Part shown: positions 41,601 through 53,500 of the stretch, piece by piece
Numbering within the stretch: the stretch's first letter is position 1
How the letters are laid out: each line of letters begins with the position of its first letter
DNA from: Chrysoperla carnea
Lineage: Eukaryota > Arthropoda > Insecta > Neuroptera > Chrysopidae
Length of the DNA: 64,000 nt
Assembly: GCF_905475395.1 (NCBI RefSeq)
Contig: NC_058340.1
Span: 75,370,181 to 75,434,180, forward strand
Reading direction: 5' to 3'
Notes under the pieces: model-generated
Seen by the model: the letters and a program-made list of their open reading frames with translations, nothing else
Databases searched by the model: none
What the model was told of the DNA's origin: nothing
Made by a program: the position numbers and the translations under genes

Positions 41601-44600
41601 AAATCTGATCATTTGATTAAATTTTCAAGATATTAAGGATCAACTTTTTACTTTAGTGTTATTCTATCTCTTACGTTTAGGAACTAAATTGGGTATTAAA
41701 AAATCCCGAAGGACTAGGTCCAATCTGATGTCAGAACATGATATCCCTCATCAAACTCTGCAACTTTTGTTTATGTTATTTTTTAATTGGTTAACTACAA
41801 AACGAGATATTTAGGTATATAGATTTAATGCCCTACCCTGTTTATGCGCGATAAAAGTATGTAAGCTTATAGTGAAATGAGGTCTATTTCTCATACTCAA
41901 CATACTATGTACGATCACATAATTCTGTTTCTATAGTTATTTCTGTTACAGTCACAATGAAACGGTCAATAATTTTTATATTATAAATATAATAAAGTAT
42001 TGTGGTCGAAAAAAAATCGATATCGAGGTTTCAACGGAAATACACGTTTTGAGGGTCCCTGATTCCAAAAAAGTGGTTTTTAAAAAATGTTGCGTCCGTC
42101 GGTATGTCGGTATGTCTGTTCCCAAGCTGGAGCCTTCAATTTTCAACCGATTTTTCTCAAACTCGGTACATAGGTTCAGTTTAGTCATAATTCCAGATGA
42201 TTTTTTCATTTTTTCCCTAGGACTTTTTTTAAGGGTACTTCCCTCTAGGTCAAAACAGGATTTTTGGGGTTTTCTCAAAAACGGCTCTAACGATTTCGAT
42301 TAAACTAAGCACAAGGCTAGACCTTAAGGTGTGCCTACGATTTGTATAACTCACATATCCGGGAAAATTCGAGAAGGCCCACATCCTAGGGAAAACCTTT
42401 TTTTTGGGGTTTTCTCAAAAATGGCTCTAACGATTTCGATTAATTTTTCTTGTTTTAACTCAAAATAAAATCGTCTCTGTTCAGTTAGTTTTGGGAAAAT
42501 TTTTGGCAGTTTTTTTTCTAAAAAAAACTTGGTAAATCATCTTCAATGCGCTCCGTGTTAATACTTCGAACTTTAGTTAAGTTTAACTCTTAAAGTAATT
42601 GTATTATATTATCTTTAAGAAGTATACAAAAATTTAGAATTTTTTGACACTATACTCATAACAAGACAATTTTCTTAATAATAATTGACGACTTTATTGA
42701 TTTATAATAAATAGTTTTGGTTTGATTCAGTTTTTTGTTATTTAAATTCACCACATACGAGTTACGTTGAGTGTTTTCGTTTCATTACATTCCATTCATC
42801 TAGCGAGATACATTTTAATTACTTTCAAATACAAATAATTATTATTGCAATAGAGGGAGAACAGAATAGGTAAATTGAGAGCTATGCATTTAAAATATCG
42901 AAAATAATTACTTTACATGATATCAATTATAAAATAGAAAGGTATTTATTACAAAATTATTAAGCTCCCGGTAGAAAGCAGGATGCTAGTGCTTTTATCC
43001 TGAAAATCGAAAATTTAATTACCTATATTTAAGGATTTTCTCAAAATGTTACATTTTCTTAGAATTATTTTTAAATCGTGTATATGCATTAAGGTCCTTT
43101 ATAAGCGAGAAATTTTTTATACTTACTGTGTTAAATTTATGGATTTGAACTGTTAAAGTTTGTGTTTTTATACCATGTATATATGAAATATACATAGTAT
43201 ATTAAGTTTAGTCCCAAGTTTGTAACGCTTAAAAATAATGATGCTAGGAAAAAAATTTTGTCATAGCTGTTCATAAAATCACCTAATTAGTCCATTTCCG
43301 GTTGTCCGTCCGTCCGTCCGTCCGTCTGTGGACACGATAACTCAAAAACGAAAAAAGATATCGAGCTGAAATTTTTACAGCGTACTCAGGACGTAAAAAG
43401 TGAGGTCAAGTTCGTAAATGAGCATCATAGGTCAATTGGGTCTTGGATCCGTAGGACCCATCTTGTAAACCGTTAGAGATAGAACAAAAGTTTAAATGTA
43501 AAAAATGTTCCTTATAAAAAAATAAAAAACTTTTGTTTAAAACATTTTTTTGTAAACATCACTGTTTACCCACGAGGGCGTTAATTAGGTGCAAATTTTA
43601 TAGTATGTATTAATTATAGGAATATCAGTTGTGTGTGTGTGTCTATTTAAAAGTGAATATCTTTTGTTATTTACGTGACGTCAAAAAAACAAACGATTGC
43701 GCATCAACACTGTCTATACATTTTTGTATGTGTTATGTGATAAAGAAATCAACACTGACTATGCATGGTATTTCAACAATTAACTCAGTCAATTGTTTCT
43801 TTTCACTTGTTAACATGTAAATCCTATACTGAAGTGTTTTGAAAGGTATATGTTTTATTATGTAACAAGGCTAATTTTAAAAAGAATAATCTAGCAAACT
43901 ATAATATTTATTAAATAAAAGCATGGCAAGTATTTCCTACATCGAAAATTATAAGAAGCAGCACTCGTTTTTCCATAAAATACATTCAAAGTGATGAAAT
44001 GAATGGCATTTGTGTCTTATTTCTTCTAAAAGTATTTTTCTATGAATCTTTAGAAATCAATATTTCAAAAACTATCGTATAAATCGAAAAATTTTACTTT
44101 TAATTTTCGTCTGATTTTCCCAAATTCTTAAAGAAGATTCACTCTCAAAGAAAGGTAAGTCTCAAATAGTTACAAACACTAATTTTTTTGGGACTGTCCT
44201 TAAGATATTCGACTGTATAATTTATTCGGTCCGTCTTCGGACCTACACCTACCTAGTGAGTGTCCTCAACAAAACCCTTGCAAAGTTTTATTACAATCTG
44301 ATGTATGGTTTAGGAACGCATAGCACAAAAACATACAAACATTCATTTTTATTTATATAGATAAATAAATTGATTGATTTTACATAAAAATATTTTTAGT
44401 TTTTAGAGTTTTAGGTCGACTTTGAGTTTGGGTTTGTCGAGACAAATATAATAAAAAACGATTTTCACAAAAATGAAATAATTTTATTCAATTTATTTTA
44501 TAGCTTTTTTATGATAAAAAAAACAACGGTCAAGTATGAACACAAACTGTTAAGTTCATCTTGCAGTACAGTTTTAATAATTTAGATACTCGGTTTAAAT

Positions 44601-47451
44601 AAAATAAGGAACATCTTGTCTAAAATTGATTCAAGAGACGCTCTGAGGCAGTCAAGTAAAACGTATTTGCTTCTCAATATTTGGTATAATGTATCTCTCA
44701 AAGTTGAATAGAATTACACTCAGGGTAAAGGATATCCTCACCGTCTTCTTTTTTCGCGAAATTCGAATTGGGCACCAGGTACCTTGTGCCCGGGGCGTCT
44801 AGGGTACCCGAATTACCCTGGGCACTAAGTACCTCGGAGACACACTGTCGCGCTATTTGTGTTAAGTGTATATTATTTATGCAAATTACATATTTTTAAT
44901 GTCTTATAAATCAATTTGGGTCACAATATTTCCTGACGCTCTAACGAATCGAATGCAGAAAACGGCAATCAAATTCGTCTTACTGTTTAAATTTTCAAAA
45001 TTCAATGCTTCGTTTCTGCGACTATGAAATGATTATGAAAGTTTGAAGAAATATAAAGATTTTCTAAATTTTCATTCAAATTTTTATCCACAACTCATTT
45101 TTAAAGATACGAATTCCTAAACAAAAATCGATTACGTAAGTGATTTGAAGAAAAGTTTTATTTTCTTTTACGTGGGTTGTTGATGTTCTTCAAACAAGAA
45201 AAAAAATTGTTTCCAATTAATTTTGTAATTTTTTTTTATGTCTTTTTGTTATACCCATCACCCATAGTTTATCCATGCTGGTACTTTTATGTATTTCCAT
45301 TTATAATACATACACTGGTAGAAAGTAAGTACTTACTTAGTTCAATAAATTTTTAAGTTATCGAATACTTGTTTTCTTGAATTGAGTATTGAGATCATTA
45401 ACTGAGGAAATATATACTTGTTATCAAAACCAGTAATTTTTTTTTAATGTCTGGAAAAGTGAACTACAATAGAGATGTTGACTAAATTTTTTAACAGGGT
45501 TCGAAAATATCCGATATTTATTATAAATATCAAAATATCGGATATTTTTTATATATATCCGATATATATCCGATGTATATCAAAATTTTGATATTTAAAA
45601 AATACTAAAATGTTTTATTTACTTAGGCATTTCAAATCAGACAAATGAAACCAAAACATAAAATATTCTTCTAGATCAGGCAAAATCAATTAAAAATAAT
45701 AAAATTTTTAAAAATAAAAATCAATTTAAAAAAAAAAAAAAACATTTTATAAATTGTTATCAGTCAATGGTCATATATACACTTAGGCAACAAAACAATA
45801 AACATAAATAATAACTGTAGAGTATAATCAGTCTTTTAATTATCAAATCAGTCATTCGTATTAAACTGTTAATTATCAAATAAAAAAAAAAATGTCGTTT
45901 CATAATGGTGCGTGGATTGACTGCAAGGAAAATAAAGCTAGATCATCTTCCTATTCTGAATCTTCCTTAAACTTACTCTTTAGTAACGATCTTTTTCTGA
46001 CACGACACGATTTGAGTTTAGTATTAGTAGGTTTTAACTCTACTCCAATGCCATCAAAATTTGGGAAGTAGAAATACGGTAACAAACGCCAAAAATTACT
46101 AAATAATATTAAATTTTTTAAAATCATTTTTGTATTGATATATATCATAAAAATTCACGTGATATATATCGGATATATATCATGATATATATCCATTGAT
46201 ATATATCCATTGATATATATCCTCGAACCCTGTTTTTTAATCACTTCAGGTGAAGAATGTACGAGCGCCAGCGCAATTTTGGATAAAAAGCATGATTTTT
46301 TTTACATGAAGTTGGACTAAGTCTAAATAAATTTTGAAAATTTTAGGGGAAGTTGCGTGATTATTGAGATAAATAAATGACTTCAAAAGTAGACAGACAT
46401 ATTTAACATTAATAACGTTAATTGGGAAAACCCTCATTTTTCCTTTCTATTATTTTATTCGGCAATAAGCAGACTATTTTCTTTGTAAGTCCTTAATTTG
46501 AAAAATCCACTTTAACTAGGTACGCTTAGTTATTAATTATGAGAGTATAAGACTTTATATTTGTCACAACCTGCAGAGAAATTTAAGTTTTTTAACATGT
46601 TTTTTTCAATGAAAGTACCTACATCTCTATGATTTACACACCTTGTGTGCTTTGCTATTTGCTGCACAGTATGCTTTTATAAAATACTTCATTTAAAAAT
46701 ATATTACTATAGCATGACGCTCTTCTACGCGCTACACCTCATCATAGCCACGCTAGTGCACACACTCCATGACTATTATAATATTGCAGTAGACCTGACT
46801 GTGTTCATATCATATTAATGTTTGTAGTTTAATACTGTCTGATAAACATATATTTTAAGGTAGTTCATTCGAAATAATTATAAATAATTTACAGTTTTAT
46901 ATTTTGGCGAGATAATAGGAATGAACAGGCCTGGATTTAAGCAAAGCACCGCGCTTGGGCAATGGCAAAAAATACCGTCCTAAGTTTCTTTAACTAGTTT
47001 TGAACTATAGAGAAAAAACTATTCATTCAACTGTAAATAGGACTCGATTTTTGTATTTTTTTAGGCCAAAATTACAGTAGAGAATGATCACTGAACCAAA
47101 TTCGAAACAAACAAACTTTTTTTTCTTACAAGAATGTTTCATTAAACATAGCTAACAATCATCCCCGTAGTAAGTTTGCGAGCGAACCACCTTAATGTTG
47201 TCTGATAAACATATTTTTTATTTACATTTTTTGTTGCTGTGTTTTTAATTTTACAAAAAGTGTTCATTCGTTTGCATTTGAAAAATAACACAAAATATGT
47301 AAAAAAAAATAAAACCGGTCAAGTGCGAGTTATACTCACACACCAAAAGGTTCCGTGACATCGTACAAGATATAAAAATATATACTTTTAAAATAATTTT
47401 GTAAAAGAAACAAGAGAGGCGCTATAATAATATATAATTATTAATTTCATG

Positions 47452-47508
<57 letters not shown>

Positions 47509-50500
47509 TAATTATGCAACACACACTACAAGTATGCATTATAAGTAAGCTACCACATATAATTAAATTTGCATTGTGACCATTTTGGAGTTCGCCATTT
47601 ATTTTTTGTTATAGTGGCAATAGTAATAAAACAAATTCTGCTAAGGTTTCAGCCCGCTGACAGACAGACCGGCAGATAGCGGAGTCTTAGTAGTAAGATT
47701 TAATTGGTTTCCTTCGGGTACGGGACCCTAAAAAACACTCACTTTGAGAAGAACGCAGGGTGGATAAAGAGTTAAAATATATATACAACACACTGTTTAT
47801 CTCGAAAATAAATAGGGAAGTTTTTTGATAGCAGGTACAACAACAACAAAAAAAACCATATATTAATGTTTTAATTTTTTTTTACCACTTTTTGTAACAG
47901 AACACAGAACACCATAGAAAAACAATTTTTTTATTACAATCATAAATTATCAAACCATTCTAGGAAAACGTTGTATAAAAACAGAATATTTAGGTAAATA
48001 TTCAAGTCAAATAAGTACTCCTCTAAAAATACGGCAAATAATTACTCAAAGAAACTTCTATTCCGATTTTAAATCTTCCCTTTCTAAGAAAAACATTAAC
48101 ATTCTTTACATTTAAATATTTGATCTATCTCTAACGGTTTACAAAATGGGTAGTTTGGACCCAAGACGCAATTGACCTATGGAGCTCATTTAAGAACTCG
48201 ACCTCACTTTTTATGCCCTGAGCACGCTATAAAAATTGCAGCTTGATATATTTTTTCGTTTTTGAGCTATCGCGTTGACAGACAACCGGAAATGGACTAA
48301 TTAGGTGATTTTATGAACACCTATAAAATTTTGTTGGTAGCATCAATATTTTTAAGCGTTACAAACTTGGGACTAAACTTAGTATACCTTGGTATATTTC
48401 ATATACATGGTATAAAAATATTCGGTATACAAATGTTTCATGCAATGACTATGAGACTTCCCTAAAATTCTATTTAGAAAAACTTAATGCGAAACTTAAA
48501 TAATAAATTTGATACATTTGGACAAGTTTCAAAATGCTGAGTGCAATTAAAAAATAAATAATTAAAACTAATTGTAAGTGTTTCAATTGTACACCCATTT
48601 TAGAAAATGAAAGTATTTATGTGTTCTATTTAAATTAGGTAAATCTTCAACTAGAATCTATTTGAAAAATATACCGGGCGAAAATCAGGCAAAAATACCA
48701 AAAAGCACATACAAAAAATCTCTATATGATATAAATGCCAAAGTAAGCATGTTTGTTTGTTTGTGTGTTTGTTACGCTTTCACGCTAAAACTAGCGAATG
48801 GTTTTTAATGAAACTGTATACAGCAATATAGCTGATATATCAGAATAACACATGAGATATGATTTATAAAGATATAATAATAAAAAAATATAAAAAAATT
48901 TAAAAATTAATTTAATTTGACATTACCATAAATTACAGATTTCTGTAAAAATAGTCAATATAAAATATTTCACGGCCATCTTTCTGATATACTCAATGGA
49001 TAATTACTATTATACATTTGAAAAAATAGAAAACCATACATATATTTTACCTGTGTAAAACTTTACTTTTAAACCCAGCAAAGCGGGTGGGTATCACTTT
49101 AGTGTTGACATATATTCGAAACTCGAACAATAAATTTTATCGAGAAAATGAGCAATATTGACCGATTCTTTTCGGAAAAAACTTTATCATATAGTTGGGG
49201 TCAAAATTAACAAATAATGTTCTTAGACATTTTTCTCTAAACCCTCCAGGAGCATGTTTTACGTTCAGGAGCATGTCTTAAACGGGATTCTGTAAAAATT
49301 TTCCATGCGAAAATTAAGCATGCTCAATGACGGATTTGCCCGGGACTATATATCGTTGATGCATGAACGTCCTTAACATTAAAAAGAATGATACAAAAAA
49401 TCAAATTATTTAGTTTCACAATTCGATATAAATTTTTCTAATAACGTTACGCTACACTGTAACAACTTTGGAAAAGTAAATAATATTATATGTATATGTA
49501 ATGTATATTGGGAAAACTGGAATGAAGGTAGCTTGCTTGTGAGGGCCGAACGTAAAGAGATTGCATCGATGCGGTGCGTGTACTTGAACTCATGAGTAGT
49601 ATTTATCAATGTGTTCTAAATAAATAGTTCATGGTTCAAAGTAGTAGGTATATGTAGTGTATGTAGTGTATGTATGTATGTATGTACGTACGTCGTACGT
49701 ATATATTCGAGGACATTCGATGTGTCCTACATTTCCTTGTTTCTATATCGTATTATTACCAGTTGTGTATGTAACAAGCTTTTACATTGAATATTGTAGA
49801 GGTCATGGTAACAAAAAAAACTTTATACAAATAAAATCTAGGTATATAGTTTGAAGGTTGTCTGTCAATTGGGCACTTATTTAGGTAATTAAATCGGCTG
49901 TTATCTTGCTAACATATTGACATAAATTTTGGGTTATATGGGCGTTGGGATATAATTTTTATCTATAGGTACTACCATGAAGGTTATAAGAAGGAGAACG
50001 ATCGCTATAGAAAATATTGTCCCCGAAATATGGATAAAATAAGTGAGGCGCCGCGACCGCTAAGTAGTATCAATAAAAGCGGGCTGTTGTGCGCTAATTT
50101 GAAATGATATATCAATTTGTACATTATGCAACTAACTTCATCTACTTGTACTCATAAACAGCTTATTTCGCAGATACTACTTCTTGATGACAGCGCGGCT
50201 GGTGGCTGAAAAATGAACTATAAATTCTACAAATTTTCAGGGACAGACGCGCTAATGCTTTAACACGTAGCGATCGTTCTCCTTCTTTATAACCTTCATG
50301 GGTACTACTGTACCACCCAACTGTTTCTCATACAATATACAGTGTATGATGAGTTGTTTCTGCTAATATAGTTATCTCTCTTACAATCAGAATACTCTAA
50401 CTATAATTGCTTCTGTTTAACAATAATATTCATTAACTTTGCGTTATTATATCTCAACAGTGAACAGTGAATAATTTTTTTAACGCAGAATAAATACATC

Positions 50501-53500
50501 AATGTTCTAGCTAGATTTTTGACAATTTTTGACAGTTTTTTTCTAGAATTAAAAAACTTGCTAAAAACACAACCTCTCCTATGCTCTTCCTGTTAATGAT
50601 CCGAACTTTATTTAAGTTTATCTCGAGTTAAAGACGGTCGAGTTAGAAACGGTAGAATCGACTTCAGCTGTTAATGGTAACCAGCCAACAGTGGTGTCAA
50701 CCATTTAGTAATCGTTAGTCTCTTAGTAACTTTGTAAATCATAACCTTGATTACGTGATAATTAAATGATGTTTGAAAGTGAAAATATTATAGCCGAGAA
50801 ATAATCTAATTCATTTTAACTAATAATTAAATTCATTTTAACTAATTTCACCATATTTCTATCACAAGTTTTTTTAATTTACTGAGTACGACTTCGAAAA
50901 TTTCCGAAAATAATATTTTCTTGCTTACACTGTAGATCTTTTTAAAACTGTAGATAAATTGATAAAGATAGAAAAACACCAAATAAGTTATTTATTTTTT
51001 AAATCTGCTGAAGGGATAATAACAAAAAGTGCCCAATTTACTTTCGAACAGTTCGAGTCCAGCCCCGTCTGCCTGTATAGTACAATACATTTGGGACAGT
51101 TGTAGTATATTTTATATAGTTTTCTCGTTAGCTCTACTACTAGAAAGCTAGAAACAGTAAAAAGTAACATTATTCGAGTTCATGTCATAAACAATATTGG
51201 ACGTACATATTTATTTATTCTCAATTCTCCGTTCGTTTTATGTTTCTAAATAATCGTAAAATAAAATAGAAACAAAAAAAAAGAATACTAGATAACGATT
51301 TTATCAGCCATGAAACAAAACCACATAGAAATGGGCTCATTTGGATGTTTAGGGTTTATTAAAATTAAAGGCTGTTTTCTTAACTTAACGTATAATTTAA
51401 AAATACGAAATTTTTTGCATTACGATCGTTGTAAAAAATCAAAACAATCTCTTTTGAAGTAAGTGTGTTTTGTATTTTAACTAAATATTGTAGAAGAAGC
51501 TATAGTTAAAATATTTTATAGTTGCCAAATTTTATTGGCTGGGATCTTTCACTTCCCAGATAAAATTACACTTGAAAGTTCATTATCAGAGATTGAAAAA
51601 ATTTCAAGGAAATTCTAGTGATTAATATTTGAAAATAAAAAAATAATATTTCATTCACGGTGTAAATTTTTATACCATGTATATGAAATATATATGGTAT
51701 ATTAAGTTTAGTCCCAAGTTATACCATGTATATGAAATATATACATAGTATATTAAGTTTAGTCCCGCTTAAAAATATTGATGTTACGAAAAAAATTTTG
51801 GTTTAGGTGTTCATAGAATCACCTAATTAGTCCATTTCCGTATGTCTGTCTGTCTGTCGTCTGTCCGTCTGCCATCACGATTACTCAAAAACGAAAAGAG
51901 ATATCAAGCTGAAATTTTTATAGTATGCTTAAGACGTAAAAAGTGATGTCGAGTTCGTAAATGAGCAACATAGGTCAATTGGGTCTTGGGTCCGTAGGAC
52001 CCATCTTGTAAACCGTTAGAGATAGAACAAATGTTTAAATGTAAAAAATGTTCCCTATAAAAAAATAAACTTTTGTTTGAAACATTTTCTTGTAAACATC
52101 ACTGTTTACCCACGAGGGCACTAATTAGGTAAAAATTTTGTAATATGTATTAATATGGGAATATCAGTTATGTGTGTGTGGCTATCTAAGAGTGGAAATC
52201 TTTCTTTATTTACGTAACGTCAAAAAACCAACAATTGCGTCATCAAAACTGTCTATACATAGTATTTCAACAATTAACTCAGTCAATTGTTTGTTTTCAC
52301 TTGTTTTACTTATTTCTCGAATGTTTTTCAATCCTTTCAACAGCAAAAAGAATGAACTTTATTTCGATTTCCTCCCTATTTTTTCGATTTACCACTATTT
52401 TGGGTGGAGTTAGTTTTGAGAAAGTAAATTTTCTTAAAAAATTGTAATCAATTATATAAATTATTGAAATTGTAATTTCTATAGTTCTATATTTTTAAAT
52501 GTTCTGGAAGGTGCAAACATCAAAAGCGTTATGTAACTTGGTGCCACTAGAAAGTTTGGCCATTGCTATGGACTAGAGACGTATAATCGAAAATTTTCGG
52601 GGTTATATTTATGGAATAGTATTACAAACACCATACTTATTTTTCGATTGTGTCGAGCTTTACTTTGTGGAATTGCATTTTAATAATTGAAATATACACG
52701 TAATATATTTTAAAATTTTTTTAAAATTTTTTATTTAGCAGTAATCCAACTAGATTATTAAGATTTTTTTTTTTTTAAATAAAAATCTTTTGTTACATGT
52801 TTCGTCTAATTCAAGACATTGTCAAACAATAAATCTTTATTGGATTACTGCTAAATAAAAAATTTTAAAATATATTACGTGTATATTTCAATTATTACTA
52901 TACTTATTATCGATTGAATGTCAGTGTTATGTGTTATATGCCTATAAAACCAAACTCTTCTCTCAAATCATTTATTCTTTTCGATATTCTCATGACATCA
53001 GATTCGACGTATTCCTGTCAATTTATGATTGATATGATAGATAACAATACATGTAGGTATTACGTTTAGAAGATAAACCAGATTGAGAATTTGGTTTGAT
53101 TTGTAAAAAAAATGTTTAACATTTATTGAAAAAGAAAAGTTAAAAAGACTGATTCAAGTTATGTCAGCAGCAGCCTATTATTGAAATTTTAGGAAAAAGT
53201 GTATTATTCTGAATATTGCCAAAAAGGCTACGAAAGAAAATGGGAAATGTGACACACAATGCCCCAAGCATGCATAACGTTATTGTATTTGCAATAAAGT
53301 CAGTGACGTTAGAGATTTTTCCTCGAAATAAGATGATGGCACATACATATCTTTACAGCTGATTTTCGGAATTTATCACCATAAGCCTTAAATCATTGTA
53401 TTGTTAGCTCTAATGACGAATTTTCAATTTTTCTAAGCAGGAGCCTTAGCAATATTTACAAAAATTTACTTTTTTTTTCAAATTTCAAAACCTTGAATCT

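Larger units (their letters stand above)
37823..43168 (-). other. Inside the 24.9-kb FBXL16 intron: mostly unassigned AT-rich DNA
   Basis: Apart from the repeats listed separately (39700, 40560, 42040), I see no exon, RNA gene or bounded element. A terminus of the GTAGTATTTGACTGT MITE family lies at about 38128-38155. Confidence 0.4.

Noticed and set aside
42049..42303. 84-codon plus and 100-codon minus overlapping frames
   Set aside because: Both fall within a degenerate dispersed repeat and mirror each other; no conserved residues recognised.
51040..51080. TTCGAGTCC string resembling a tRNA B box
   Set aside because: No matching acceptor, D or anticodon arms around it.
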